A DNA stretch of 64,000 nucleotides from Pararge aegeria (GCF_905163445.1 NC_053200.1:11842001-11906000), one strand, 5' to 3'. Positions 33,611 to 45,160 are shown, numbered from the stretch's first letter. Notes: generated by a model not told the origin, from the letters alone. A program made the numbers and translations.

Positions 33611-33784
33611 TTATTTGCTAAAGATTGTCATAAAAGGTCAAAGGGGATTACTATCATCGCTTGACGAACTAAGAATTATTTTAAAATTACAGTTTTTTGA
33701 CATATTTACATTTATATAGGTATTTTTGTAGTTATTAAATGTAGTATGTATGTTCATGTAAGTTTATTTTATTTACTGTAACAT

Positions 33785-33945
33785 ACTTTGTGCACCATCC
33801 ACTTTCCACCTTTTTATCGGTTTCGCACGCTCAGGTTGCCCTTAAATTATTACTTTTAGTCATAAGGCCGCCTTTGCACCCTAGTACTAAGTACTATTAC
33901 TGTTTTCCTTGTTGCAATAAAGTTTTTCTTTTCTATTTTATTTCG
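33785..33945 (+). mobile_element. LINE 3' tail (family T)
   Basis: 'CACCATCCACTTTCCACC', 'AAGGCCGCCTTTGCACCC' and 'CCTTGTTGCAATAAAGTTTT' parallel 12830-13010. Confidence 0.8.
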
Positions 33946-34794
33946 TTACCTTAACGTCCAAAAAATAAAGATCATATTTCTAAAACAAAAAGACTACGAT
34001 ATTAAAATAATACTGCTATAAACTATGGTGATTCGATTAACGTAACATGAACTTGTTTTGTTGTCCCTAATTAGCAACGAAAAAAGATGCAGGGTCTGGG
34101 AAAAATTGAACGATGCTTCAAACGCATGCGCCTTCAGTCCAGCATGTTGCGTAGCAACAGGTGGGTTCGCTCAGTACAAGTCAGAATAAAGACTCCATTC
34201 GGAATAGAGTCTTATTGCGAAGTAGTAAGGTTGTGAATGCTTATATGCCAATCTGTAATAACCTGATAAATGTACTAGCTAATCCTCATTGACTCATCGC
34301 GATATTTCCTTGGTAAATTCTGTATTTCGGGGGAATTATTACATTGTTAATTAGCTTTTGCTCTCAGTAGCGATTCTTGTTAGATGTATGAAATGAAATG
34401 AAAATGTAATTGCATAAAGTATATTATATGTGTCAAATATTTGCCATGAATATTTTACCAGTGGTCTCAACGACTACAAATGTATGTATATAGTTTTGAC
34501 GTTAAGGTAATCTGCGAGTTGCGGCTAATACTATGTTAATTATTGTATGTGGAACTAGCTGTAGCAGTAGTAGAGATTTTTGTGGCACAGCTCGTTTCCG
34601 GAAGTACTACCGCCAAGCTTAATTCTCAGCGAACGAAATTTATGCTCAAATGATTTGTGCGTTTATGAATAATTCATTATATACAATGATATAGGTAGGT
34701 ACAGTAGGTACATAAACTCGTTATAGCTAACTTTTATGGAAAAAAGTGTTGATGCGGAACACAAGAAGTATGAACTTCTTCGACTTACCTTTTC
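33946..34794. other. No gene recognised
   Basis: AT-rich sequence. Nothing supported. Confidence 0.4.
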
Positions 34795-35460
34795 AAATTC
34801 AAATTCAAATTCAAAATTCATTTATTTCAAGTAGGCCTAATATAAGCACTTTTGAAACGTCAAGTCTGTCTGTTTGTAGTGATTCTACCACCGTTTCGGA
34901 AGGCAGATTCTACCGAGAAGAAGCCGGCAAGAAAGTCAGCAGTTCCTCTTTTCCAACATCAACAATTTACATTTTGCATTTTAACATTCATTTTCCTATC
35001 TTGTGAAAGCTGAAAGCAGAGCCGGATGCTTCCAAGCAACCTTGTCATTAAAAAATCCATCAATTGTATAGTAACCTCGCTGCAATAAATGTGTTTTAAC
35101 AAATTCTTTAAACTTGTGCATTGGCAGGTCCAAAATCACCTTAGGAATCATATTATAAAAGCGTATACTCAATCCCACAAATGATCCCTGTACCTTACGC
35201 AGACGATATGCAGATGACACTAATTTATGACCATTTCTTGTAAGTCGACTGTTTATGTCCACTTTTTGTTTATAAAGACTAATATGTTGTCTTACAAATA
35301 CTATATTGTTATAAATATATTGTGAAGCTACAGTAAGTATGCCTATATCTTTAAACTTCTCACGGAGGGATTCGCGTGATTTAAGTTTATATATTGACCG
35401 TACAGTACTTTATCTTTCTACTCTTCTGCGAGCAGGCAGAAGAATAGAAAGAGGATAGCA
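34795..35460 (-). pseudogene. CR1-like LINE (family J): ORF2 C-terminus and 3' UTR
   Basis: On the minus strand the frame stays open from about 35410 to 34996 and reads SIYKLKSRESLREKF, then RLTRNGHKL, FYNMIPKVILDLPMHKF and HLLQRGYYTIDGFFNDK. This is the ORF2 C-terminal block of CR1-like elements. The 3' UTR (34795-34995) has the family J tail and ends in an ATTTGAATTTGAATTTG run. Near the 5' truncation (35413-35452) lies a 17-bp hairpin, and a TAA interrupts the frame. It is almost the same as the plus-strand copy at 40604-41102, so both derive from one recently active family. Confidence 0.85.
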
Positions 35461-35756
35461 TGGCTCAAGAATATACCTAGTAATAATGCTACAAACTACC
35501 CTTTAGAAAGGTAAAACAATTGTGAATATTATCAAAGTTATTAATTTACTTTGTTGCCCATGTACGAAAATTGTGAACACGCTAGTCTGTGAAGCGGTAA
35601 AGTGCGATTTAGTATGATGTGTTCTGCAATTTTTGTAAGTTTTAGGTAGGATTAAAAAGATACCATTCACCGATACCAAGGAGTACAAATTCTCTACGTA
35701 GCACTATATTCTGTGTATACACTATAACCTATTGTGTGTTTAGGGAAGAATCAGAG

Positions 35757-35995
35757 CATACCAAGACTTCCATGGCACAGTGGTGAGCACATGAGTGGTA
35801 TGATCCGTGGCAGGGATAATTTGGAAATGTAAGACGTACTGCCGAGCAATTTAGCGTTCCGGTACGATTTTACGTAGAAACTGATATGTGATGACTCCGT
35901 CACCATCTTAGATTGCATCGTCACTAACGAGCAGTTGAGATTGCAGTAAAGGGTTAACTTGTAGTGAAGCAAATAGACCTTCAGACTCAGATGCG
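35757..35995 (+). repeat. tRNA-derived SINE (family D)
   Basis: An A-box-like 'TGGCACAGTGGTGAGC' at 35771-35786 starts it. Then come 'GCCGAGCAATTTAGCGTTCC', 'CCGTCACCATCTTAGATTGC' and 'GATTGCAGTAAAGGGTTAAC'. Some internal parts are deleted. Confidence 0.75.
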
Positions 35996-37035
35996 TCAAC
36001 CCAAATAGTGCAACGATTTTCAATTTATTGTATAGGCGGGATAAGATATGAAATTTAAGGAGCCTTACAGTTAAATCTTGTTTTGCCTAAATAGGCGTGA
36101 TGTCTTATTTTGATAAACTGTCCTATGATGTCCGGAAGTATCCAAAAAATTTCTTATTTTTGTAGTAACTCAAGGTTTTATTAATATAAATTACAAATTA
36201 TGTTAAAAAAAAAAATTCCCGTCAAAACGCGCGATTTACGCGATTAGCAAAAAAGAGCTTTAGTAAGTCAGTCCTTCTTCCATAGCTATAGATGGATGAT
36301 GTATTTTGGTATGGCTAACAAAAAACTTAACAACTGATAGTTTGAAATCAGAAAATACTTGATATATGCAGAACATTTCTCTCTTTATTCTATCCCGTAG
36401 GGAAAAGGCAGAGGTATATCACCGTACAGCCATCTACGTTATTAGGGTACAGTGGTCTAATTCATAGACTATGTCTATGATCGTTTATGCTTTACTTGTA
36501 CTGCCGTATTAGTGTATTATGTATGGCACTGTCGTCTATTATCGTTAAAGGTTCGGTTGTGTTAACATTATTGTTCACAGCACAATAATAGGCTTAGCAT
36601 GACGATAATCATTAATAAACAAACTCACTCACCTAACAGCGCCAAAGTTCCTTCTTTCACCATTTCCGTTCTATAATGGTTAAAACCTTTCTGTTAAAAA
36701 TTCAAGTAAAAAAAATACTACAAGAAATTTCCTCTGTCTACCTTGAGTAACAATTAGTAAGCAGCAAAGAAACTCTCAAATGATCGCTAATTAAACAGGT
36801 CCGTAAGCCGAGCTTCAGCACCGCCTTTGAAATGAAAGGAAATTCATTTTTAGTTTCTGACTTGTCTCGGAATAAAAATTAAACCCCTTTACATAAAAGG
36901 AACCATTTTTAATTTGGAGGCCCTAAAACGGTCATCAAATTACATAGGTTGTTAACAAAAAAGAATGCCTAATTAACCCGAGGAGTTAAAACAATGTCAG
37001 GTTTCTACTAGGGAGATATAAAGTTAAGAAGCTAA
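35996..37035. other. No gene recognised
   Basis: AT-rich sequence. Nothing supported on either strand. Confidence 0.45.
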
Positions 37036-37275
37036 GCTGTCCAATTGCGTGATAGGGCTTACCATCGTAAAAAGCATTGCCTATTCTTTGGCTACAAGTG
37101 GGAGGCCCTCGGTTCGATCCCCTACAGGGAAAATTCGAGAATTTATAATTTATCTGGTCTGGTGAAGTGGGAAGCTTTGGTCGTGGCTAGTTGCCTCCCT
37201 GGCGACAAAGACATGCCGCCATGTTAATTAGCGTTCCTGTACGATACCACGTAAAAACGATTCACACTATCATGT
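37036..37275 (+). repeat. tRNA-derived SINE (family D)
   Basis: The B box 'CGGTTCGATCCCC' (37109-37121) is followed by 'TACAGGGAAAATTCGAGAAT', 'TTGGTCGTGGCTAGTTGCC' and 'TTAATTAGCGTTCCTGTACG'. Nearly full length at the head, lacking the 3' third. Confidence 0.8.
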
Positions 37276-37599
37276 GAAAATAAAATTGACCCAGTCACAT
37301 CACCAAGTTTATCTTGATCCGTCTTTGCCAAGGCCGGAGCCTTTTCTCATAGGAGACCTGGATTTATTCCTTCTGAACTTCTAAGCTGCGATTCCCCAAT
37401 ACGGATCGGTGTGCTGCATCAGTGACAATAGCCGAGATCTCCAGCCAATATGCTCCACGACGCCATTTTCCCAGTGCCATGCCCTAGTGGAATCTTCATA
37501 ACAAGTAAACCCAGGAACTAGAAAAGGCCTATCCAAGAATCACATCTCTTTTTGCTTAAACATACTAACCACTTGACCATAGAGGCAGTTACAAGACGA
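37276..37599. other. No gene recognised
   Basis: A moderately GC-rich stretch without an open frame. Possibly an unidentified repeat. Confidence 0.35.
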
Positions 37600-37790
37600 G
37601 GTGGTTAGATCAGGTTACTCTAGGTACTTTGTACGCGGATGTTTAGCTGGGTCGCGGATGTGTGTGAAAGCGTTCCCGTAGCCCAGCCACCAGGCGGCTG
37701 GTAGGAACACCGTGGGCTTTTAGTCAGTACGAGTCCGACATAAACACCATGCCATCGCGGGTATCCATAAGGATTTCCCCACGAGAAAAA
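37600..37790. repeat. Unclassified GC-rich repeat-like segment
   Basis: 'GTAGCCCAGCCACCAGGCGG', 'GTAGGAACACCGTGGGCTTT' and 'GTACGAGTCCGACATAAACA' read like the tail of a lepidopteran repeat. No second copy is in the window. Confidence 0.35.
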
Positions 37791-38355
37791 AAGGTAGTTT
37801 GTAAAACAATAATTGAATAAATCGGAATAAAAGTAAGTAAGTATTTAATATCAGTTTTTTTTTTGTTTAGTATAGTTTTTAATTATTCTGTTATGGTATA
37901 GTGTAGATGGGTCATAGTTACCAAATAATTAAATAAATAAAATAGCATCGGAGTAGTAAACGGGTTTCAAAAACTTTTAGGAGTAGAGTTCCGTTTACTA
38001 CGATTGTTGAAGCCAATCTGGTGCAACATCTAGCTGTGGAATAACTGAAGCAATTAGTGTTATAATAAGTGACTTCTGTTCTCAGTTACTGCCGCTTGGA
38101 TACGGTTCAAGTTGCATGTCTTGAATGGTCTAAATAACTTGGAAATTGTAAATGGACCAATTTATGACGAAGGCTATTCCTGTTATTAAGTATTTAATAG
38201 TTACCAAGTATCCTTATTTCTATGATGTAAACCCTCTCTCCTATGAGGGAAGAGACGTGAGCTCATCACTTGGACATAAATATAAAGAGGTACCTATATT
38301 TTATACTAGCGGACTCTCGCGACTTCATCCGCGTATGAGTTAATCAACGGCAAAT
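37791..38355. other. No gene recognised; type H word near 38310
   Basis: 'ACTAGCGGACTCTCGCGACT', then 'TCATCCGCG', is a type H start. The rest is AT-rich noncoding. Confidence 0.4.
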
Positions 38356-38620
38356 GACGGCCGATTGGCGCAGTTTGCAGCGACCCTGCTTTCTGAGCCG
38401 AAGGCCGTGGGTTCGATTCCCACAACTGGAAAATGTTTGTGTGATGAGCATGAATGTTTTTCAGTGTCTGGGTGTTTATATATATATATTCTAATAGTAT
38501 TATGTAGTATGTATATTATTCATAAAAATAGTCATCTTAGTACCCATAACACAAGCTATGCTTACTTTGGGGTTAGGTGGTGATGTGTGTATTGTCGTAG
38601 TATATTTATTTATTTATTTA
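38356..38620 (+). repeat. tRNA-derived SINE (family A), full length
   Basis: It starts 'GACGGCCGATTGGCGCAG' and has a B box 'GGGTTCGATTCCC' (38409-38421), 'TGATGAGCATGAATGTTTTT' and a (TTTA)n terminus. It matches 42893-43157 closely. Confidence 0.9.
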
Positions 38621-38859
38621 ATCGAAAAGCTAGCATATATCTGATGCATCATAATCATCGTGGCTGGCTATGTACCTACTATTATTTTACGTGGTATACT
38701 GAGTTAGTAAGTTGTCATTATTTTAGCTGATACATACATACATACTCGTACATCTATCCGTACATCCATCCTCACAAACTTTCGGATTTATAATGTTAGT
38801 AGGATGGTACGTTTGCATTCGATCGTTGTCCTATATGCCTTGCGACTTGCTGTTAATTG

Positions 38860-39165
38860 TGGAGAGTTATGTCCTTTATCTCCGACAATATTTATCAAAA
38901 TAAAATAAGACAATACATGCTTGGTAATATACACTTTGACATAAAAAAAATAATGATTAAAATCGGTTCAAATTTAACGGAGCTATGAAGTAAAATTGTC
39001 AGCCCATTTCCTGGAGGAAACTTATTGTTTATCGGGATAAAAGTATCCTATATGTTTACCCGGAATATCATTTCATTTAAATCCGTTCTATAGTTTTCAC
39101 GTGACGCCCGGACACACAGATATATTAAATGTACAGAAATCAGTTTTATTATAAGTATAGAAATG
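38860..39165 (+). repeat. Dispersed noncoding repeat (type H)
   Basis: 'GATAAAAGTATCCTATATGT', 'CATTTAAATCCGTTCTATAG' and 'CAGTTTTATTATAAGTATAG' occur here, inverted relative to 16380-16620. Confidence 0.6.
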
Positions 39166-39174
39166 CATCTTAAA

Positions 39175-39450
39175 TATGCACTTTTTTAAAATATTGATGG
39201 ATCAAGCAGATGGGACATCTGATGGTAAGTGGAAAACCATCGTATATAAATAGAGCAACCTCCTCCAAGGTCCATCCTGTAAACATAAACCTTAACCGTA
39301 GTTGTTAAGCATCATGAGCCTGGAACTACATCGGCAACCACGCGAACAATGCTTGGGGGCAGAAAAAAAGCATTGCGGAAGTACTTCCCGGATGGACTCC
39401 CTCACAGAGGTTCTACTAATATATAAAACCTTTAGTCTTATAACGGATGT
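39175..39450 (+). repeat. SINE-like dispersed repeat (type G)
   Basis: 'GCAGATGGGACATCTGATGG', then 'TAAGTGG', and 'AGCATTGCGGAAGTACTTCC' match the well-known lepidopteran 'GATGGTAAGTGG' repeat class in order. Diverged and noncoding. Confidence 0.5.
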
Positions 39451-39775
39451 TCATTGATTAAGGAAAAATGATAAGTTAATAGTTCCAAAGGCTTGTAGAA
39501 GCTGAACTGAAACTTGCAACACACCCAATTTACTGGAGAAGGATCACAGTATCTTTCGAGTTGCCGTAAACAACAGAAAGTTATGTCTTCACTCAAGTAA
39601 TTAACTCCGGCTTATAAGTTTTGACGTCATTAATTTTAACTTCGTATCTCAACTATCAGTAACGATAAGTCTATAAACACCGATTCAGCTGTAATTAAAG
39701 CATTGGATTGTGAGCTCTATGTTATTTGATATTAAACATACTTTTCAATATTTTTATGCCATAGTATGCGACAAT
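39451..39775. other. No gene recognised
   Basis: AT-rich sequence. Nothing supported. Confidence 0.4.
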
Positions 39776-39895
39776 TGGACCATTTGATAGCCTAGTAGGT
39801 ACGGCTTCGGTTTTCCTCGAGTTTGAGCCCCGGCACGAACCACTGACTTTTCGGAGTTATGTGCTTTTTTAATTTAAGCAATTGAAATATAAATA
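39776..39895 (+). repeat. SINE family C, head and first part of body
   Basis: A tRNA-like head with 'GAGTTTGAGCCCCGG' (B-box-like) leads to 'CTGACTTTTCGGAGTTATGT' and 'AATTTAAGCAATTGAA'. Confidence 0.65.
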
Positions 39896-40486
39896 GCTTT
39901 AAACTATACTACATTACATACATATTGTTTACATATATACTAGTACTGCTTATAATAAAAAATAGCAGTTCCTATGTGATTGAAAAAACTTTACGTTAGG
40001 TATCTGATTTATTGCGGTAGGTGTAGACTATGTTGAAGTACGCTGCGTCCCGTAATTTACGCGGGCGAAGCCGCAGGGCATGTCACGCAATAATATACTG
40101 AAGCCAATCAGAAACACAATATACTTGCCAGCCTCTACAATATAGGTAATCCTCAACCATATTATTTATGGCTTCACACAAGCTCCAAAGGTCAGTGAAT
40201 GCGTATCCGTGTTGAACTTTCAATAAAATAATAGATAATGTTCCATTATTATCATGTTCTCGAAAGCTTTTAACCCGTCGTGATCTAATAAGCCCCTGAA
40301 CCACGATAAGTCATAGCTAAAAGGGAGCTGTGTTTATTGTGAGGGTGTTTCTAACCCTTCTCAACTTAAGTACAAGAAACATGGTTATTTGAGCACCCAA
40401 CTTATGGAACTATTTGAGCACCTTCAAAGCAAGAGGTTGATAATTGGCGTCTTGGGTAAACTAGTTTCAGCTTAGGTTTTTTTTTA
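39896..40486. other. No gene recognised
   Basis: A type-H-like 'ACGCGGGCGAAGCCGCAGGG' lies at about 40058-40080. The ORF at 40083-40304 has no features. Confidence 0.4.
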
Positions 40487-41271
40487 ATAATAATAAATTG
40501 GAATAAATGTACTAAGACGGTACACACATCGCTATCTAGCCCCAAAATAAGCGTAGCTTGTGTTTTGGTTACTAAGATATCTGATGAATATATTTATCAT
40601 AATATAGTATTTGTAAGACAACATAATAGTCTTTATAAACAAAAAGTGGATATAAACAAGAAATGATCATAAATTAGTGACATCTGCATAACGTCTGCGA
40701 AAGGTACAGAAGTCATTTGTGGGATTGAGTATAAGCTTTTATAATATGATTCCTAAGGAAATTTTGGACCTACCAATGCATAAGTTTAAAAAATGTGTTA
40801 AAACACATTTATTACAGCGAGGTTATTATACAATTGATGAATTTCTTAATGACAAGGTTGCTTGGGAGCATCCGGCTCCGCTTTCATCTCTCACAAGATA
40901 GAAAAATTAATGTTAAAATTTAAAATGTAAATTGTTGATATTGGAAAAGAGCAACTGCTGAGTTTCTTGCCGGCTTCTTCTCGGTAGAATCTGCCTTCCG
41001 AACCGGTGGTAGAGTCACTACAAACAGACAGACTAGACGTTTCATAAGTGCTTATATTAGGCCTACTTTAAATAAATGAATTTTGAATTTTGAATTTGAA
41101 TTTGATGAATATTTTTATGAATATAATACACATAAATACTTATAATATACATATAAACACTGAAAAACATTTATGTTCATCACACCAACATTTTTCCAGT
41201 TGTGGGAATCGAACCCACGGCCTTGGACGCGGAAAGCAGGGTCACTGCCCAATGCGCCAACGGGCTGTCAA
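40487..41271 (-). repeat. SINE family A split by a LINE insertion
   Basis: The 3' part (40487-40603) and 5' part with the tRNA head (41103-41271, B box reversed as 'GGGAATCGAACCC') belong to one minus-strand SINE. The LINE 40604-41102 separates them. 'TGATGAATAT' and following bases occur on both sides (40582-40591 and 41103-41112), as expected for a target-site duplication. Confidence 0.8.
40604..41102 (+). pseudogene. CR1-like LINE (family J), 5'-truncated, nested in SINE A
   Basis: The frame at 40719-40901 reads LSISFYNMIPKEILDLP, MHKFKKCVKTHLLQRGYYTI and DEFLNDKVAWEHPAPLS before TAG, the ORF2 C-terminus. The upstream part (40606-40718) encodes the VRQHNSLYKQKV-like stretch with small frameshifts. 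A 200-bp 3' UTR ends in 'AAATGAATTTTGAATTTTGA' then 'ATTTGAATTT'. It is very close to the minus-strand copy at 34795-35460. Confidence 0.9.
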
Positions 41272-41574
41272 AAAGTTAGACTTTTAATTAGACGCAGTAG
41301 TAGTAGTAGTAGTGCGGTTTCGTTGCTTGATGACTTTCTACGTAAGAAAAGCTAGTCAGACAGTAAGGAAAGTAGGTGTAGGAAAGTAGTGAAGGAAAAC
41401 ATCGTGAGGAAACCTGACTGCCTGAGAGTACTCTACAAATCCGCACTCACACGTGGTGGACTTAACTTAACTATTTTCATTCTGACCACTGGTAATGCGT
41501 TATCAATTATAATGCCAATGATTTCATTAATAATCTTAATAATATGTTTTTAGAAGCAGGTATTAGTTTGCGGA
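41272..41574. repeat. SINE family C middle fragment (41375-41465) in otherwise unassigned DNA
   Basis: 'GGAAAACATCGTGAGGAAAC', 'CTGACTGCCTGAGAGTACTC' and 'AAATCCGCACTCACACGTGG' are family C words. A short (GTA)n run at 41296-41313 precedes them. Confidence 0.65.
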
Positions 41575-41990
41575 ATTAAACAAATACATTAAGCTTATTT
41601 GCTATAATCCGCGATAGCCGGGATACTATACAGCACAATTTAAAATTGCACCACACCAAACGTATATTCCAAAATCAAAGTACGTTACACTCCGACACCG
41701 GAGCATCCTCAGTAGATGTTAACTTAACAATGTGTAATTATGAAATGTTAGTTTTTGCGACGACAATTACATATTAGAAACATTGGATAGAAGCAGGCGT
41801 TACTTTGCGGAAATCCATAATACATTATGAAAATTAGGCTTGATTTGCTATACTCCACGAACAGCAGGAGAATCTGTATGGTGTAGAAATTATAAATTAC
41901 ACAATACAGATTCTCCTGCTGTTCGTGGAGTATAGCAAATTAAGCTTCATTTTCATAATATATTAGAAACAATAACCAATAGCAGCTTAA
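41575..41990. repeat. Fold-back repeat (family E), two arms head to head
   Basis: An inverted repeat with arms of about 60-65 bp (about 41824-41885 and 41898-41963) surrounds a 12-nt loop. The arms carry 'ACTCCACGAACAGCAGGAGA' and its complement and have only a few mismatches. A further related piece lies upstream (41575-41760). Single-arm versions occur at 5.4, 23.2 and 28.5 kb. Confidence 0.75.
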
Positions 41991-42094
41991 CGTGCGTTCG
42001 AGATATACGGATGGACTCCAGTATTCTCCGGGATAGAATAATTCTTACTTATTGCTTAGAGATAATGGCTCTAATTTTGGAAGAACTAAAATGC

Positions 42095-42260
42095 TTCTTG
42101 TCCATCAGTATCACCATCATAAGTCCATTAGATTTCCATTGCTGGAAACAGGCTTCCTCAATCATCGGGAACATGGGTTTTACAGCAGCTACCCACCACG
42201 CTGCTCCACTGTGGGTTGGTAGGTCAGCTTATAATGAATTCGGCACATGTTTTAGAGCAC
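42095..42260 (-). repeat. Diverged SINE-C-like repeat
   Basis: 'CCACCACGCTGCTCCACTGT' and 'GGGTTGGTAGGTCAGC' echo the reversed family C. The 119-codon frame 42011-42370 crossing it is not a gene. Confidence 0.45.
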
Positions 42261-42639
42261 GTGTCAAGTTAGAAACTCTTGACGTAGCAGCCACTTCTCA
42301 CTCGATACTCGATTGCACTCGACTGGAACTGGGGCATTTTAGATATCAATTTCCAACACGCCATGGCTAGATCATATCGGCTTGGATAATAGAGAAGTTA
42401 ATCAAAATCTGCCACATACTCCTGACTTTGATACGATACTAGTGTCGACACCTCGTCACGTTGTAATCAGTAAACATGCTTAGTTATAATAGTTACTGCT
42501 CAGCTTTATAAATACTGTAAAATATCAGTAAAAAAAAATCCAAAAAATCTACTTCATTAGTAAATGTACATGTAACCTGGGTACTTACTATAATATAGTT
42601 CTTATAGGTTTTTCCACTACAGTTGGCTTTTGACTGCAA

Positions 42640-42835
42640 TATATGCGGCTGGCAAGTGATGATGCAGTCTAAAATGGCAACGGGCTGACCTATTAGAGGT
42701 ATAGCAGTTATATAAAACCCATACATCAAAATTCCGAAACTATAAATTCCCAAATTGCCCCTGCCAGGTATCTAACCTGGGACGTCCCACTTAAAACCAG
42801 AACGCTCACCACTATGCCTTAAAGCACCAAAATTA
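42640..42835 (-). repeat. tRNA-derived SINE (family D), minus strand
   Basis: The reversed head has an A-box-like 'GGCATAGTGGTGAGCGTT' and a B-box-like 'AGGTTAGATACC'. Then come 'AAATTCCCAAATTGCCCC' and 'GAGGTATAGCAGTTATATAA' in plus orientation. The middle of the body is deleted. Confidence 0.7.
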
Positions 42836-42892
42836 TTATATAGTAGCACAGAAAATATTCCACGCTATGTAATAGCGAAGTAGTTACGAAGT

Positions 42893-43157
42893 GACGGCCG
42901 ATTGGCGCAGTTTGCAGCGACCCTGCTTTCTGAGTCCAAGGCCGTGGGTTCGATTCCCACAACTGGAAAATGTTTGTGTGATGAGCATGAATGTTGTTCA
43001 GTGTCTGGGTGTTTATATGTATATTCTAAGTATTTATGTATATTATATATAAAAAATATTCATCAGTCATCTTAGTACCCATAACACAAGTTACGCTTAA
43101 ATTGGGGCTAGATGGCGATGTGTGTATTGTCGAAGTATATTATTTAGTATATTTATT
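42893..43157 (+). repeat. tRNA-derived SINE (family A), full length
   Basis: 'GACGGCCGATTGGCGCAGTT', B box 'GGGTTCGATTCCC' (42946-42958), 'GTGATGAGCATGAATGTTGT' and 'GGGGCTAGATGGCGATGTGT' appear in order. It is nearly identical to 38356-38620. Confidence 0.9.
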
Positions 43158-43400
43158 TTTTATGTTTTTCAACGACTGAAAAATGTTGTAGGTGCTTAAA
43201 CACCTTTTTACTGAATTTTTTAAATGCACTAATTTGACTATTAATTATACCCGGTATTTACTGCAATATTACACCAGTAAAAGAATTGCGCGGTGGAACT
43301 AAACTCTTAATCTCACTCTCGGCAAGATAAGTCAGTTGATAGATGGCTTCTCTAAATTGGACGACGACAGTGTCTAGGCTAGACTAGGCGGCAACACCAG
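43158..43400. other. No gene recognised
   Basis: AT-rich sequence. Nothing supported. Confidence 0.4.
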
Positions 43401-43679
43401 GTTAATATTATAAGATGATGTTATTAAGTGTCAGAAAAGACGAGCAATAACAGCCTGGAGTGGTATGGTCATGCAATGCGTATTGAGGAATGTCATAATA
43501 CTAGAAACATGTTCAATATTTCTGTGAAAAAGCATTGGAGTACAGACATACCAAAGCAGACATGGGTGGATCGTGTGATAGAGTACATGCGTGTAAAAGA
43601 ATTGGATAATGAAGCGTGGCTGCTTGTAGTGAATAAAATAAAGAGAAAAAAAATAAACATAGTTCATTTGGGTAAATAA
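43401..43679 (+). pseudogene. RTE/BovB-like LINE ORF C-terminal remnant
   Basis: The frame 43428-43679 (83 codons) reads LEWYGHAMRIEE, then NTRNMFNISVKKHW, IPKQTWVDRVIEYMRVKEL and WLLVVNKIKRKK. This matches in order the RTE-type block 'WYGHVMR', 'R.GRPKKRWMDCV..DM', 'W...'. The key GRPKKRW region is degraded (STDIPKQTW). No reverse transcriptase is nearby. It differs from the RTE copies at 31.8 and 48.1 kb and so represents another family. Confidence 0.7.
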
Positions 43680-44619
43680 AATTACTGTAAACGCTAATGG
43701 CTGGGGCCTTCTTTTAAGAGTAGTATTGCTACACCTGTGTTAGAAGACACCGCTCTTTCATAACAAGAAATAAACGTAGAAACGAGGGTAGGTATATAAA
43801 CCAAATAGTTTGTGATGATAATAGAAATAATAGACATGTTACATAGAAGAAGATAATTTAACTAAATAATTAAAATTTAAAAAAAAAAATTTAAAAAGTG
43901 AATGGAAATGAAAAAATGTTGTGCCGACCTCACTTAGCTTGTGATAAGGACTTGAAAATATATATACAACGCATTATTGACTGCCTTGGTGCATTCCCAA
44001 GAAAGGCGCCCGAAAGTCAATTTTATGTCACTTTAAAAATTACGGCGTATAAAACACAGACAACCCAGAACTTTAACGGATCTTGCTTTATTAAAATACC
44101 AGAGCCCCGCAAATAAACCTAGGTACTCTGTCATTATTTGCACACAATCTAAGTGTAAGAAAACCAGTTTAAGCTTGCCACTTCGCCTTTAGATTGTTCT
44201 CTTGAGATGAATAAATGTGTAGTTATAGATTGCTTCGTTGCTGTGTAAAAGTACACACATACACTTACCGGCAACGTCGTTTGGATATTTTTAATTTTTT
44301 AATTTACCTTGGAAATTCACCTTCCTAGTTAAGTAAAAAACGCCTTAAACTGGATAAATTTTCCCTGAGGGTAGGAAACTCGAAGTTACTCTCCAAAGAG
44401 TGAATATTCCAAGCCTTGAGCCCAATTCCTTGAGAAGAATAATCTAGGTAATATAATTGTCTGTAAAAATTAATTCAAAGTCGGTACAGCCATTTTGAAG
44501 AAAAACCAAAATAAACATCGTTTTCTTGCTTTTACAAAGTTTTTTAATTACTAAATTTTATTACCAAACATTACGAATAACGTATAACATATAACTAAAC
44601 TAATTACAGTAAAGGTAAA
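43680..44619. other. No gene recognised
   Basis: AT-rich. The ORF at 43898-44116 has no domain, and no splice-bounded exon is seen. Confidence 0.45.
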
Positions 44620-44790
44620 GGTCATGTCCGCGTGGTATGGTGCCAAGACTTTTGGCTGCATTTCCGCGCAGAACAGCCAGGGTTATTCTTTGCGCAAAAA
44701 ATGAGCCAGCCCTTCAGTCACCAGATGAGGCAATCAACTGCCATATAATATGATAACTGTCTCGCCGCGTAATATCTCTTTTGGTTTAAT
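44620..44790. repeat. Unclassified repeat-like segment
   Basis: 'AAGGTCATGTCCGCGTGGTA' to 'CAGATGAGGCAATCAACTGC' is more GC-rich than its flanks and lacks any frame. Possibly a repeat. No second copy in the window. Confidence 0.3.
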
Positions 44791-45160
44791 TATGTATGTA
44801 CTTATATAACTTATAAATATATCTTAGAAACTATACCAGAGTTTGAGCCGTTCCGTAACGTTTTACATTCCCTTTAGTAATAACTTATTATTCCCGAGGG
44901 GTCAGATTACACGGATCAGGGTAAAAGGTTTCCAACATCCATCTTCTTAATCCAAACCAATCAATTTGTTATCCTACATGATGCTAATCTATATTTATAA
45001 TACGGGTATGTATATGTTAACGAGTATGTGTCACGAGAAGCGCTGATAGCCGCGCAGATAGGGTAGGACTTCAATATATTTCATTTAATAAATTCTCAAT
45101 AGCAGAGTAAAAATGAATGTCAAAAAATTATAGACTGATTAAATATTTTTGCATGACCAT
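44791..45160. other. No gene recognised
   Basis: AT-rich sequence. Nothing supported. Confidence 0.4.

Noticed and set aside
33363..33719. 118-codon open frame
   Set aside because: It is formed by the MITE hairpin plus a CA microsatellite (the His-Thr run).
38409..38421. tRNA gene signals (B box) in SINE A and D copies
   Set aside because: Repeated many times with long identical non-tRNA bodies. Cloverleaf pairing is poor.
42011..42370. 119-codon open frame
   Set aside because: It crosses a SINE-C-like repeat and has no recognisable protein features.
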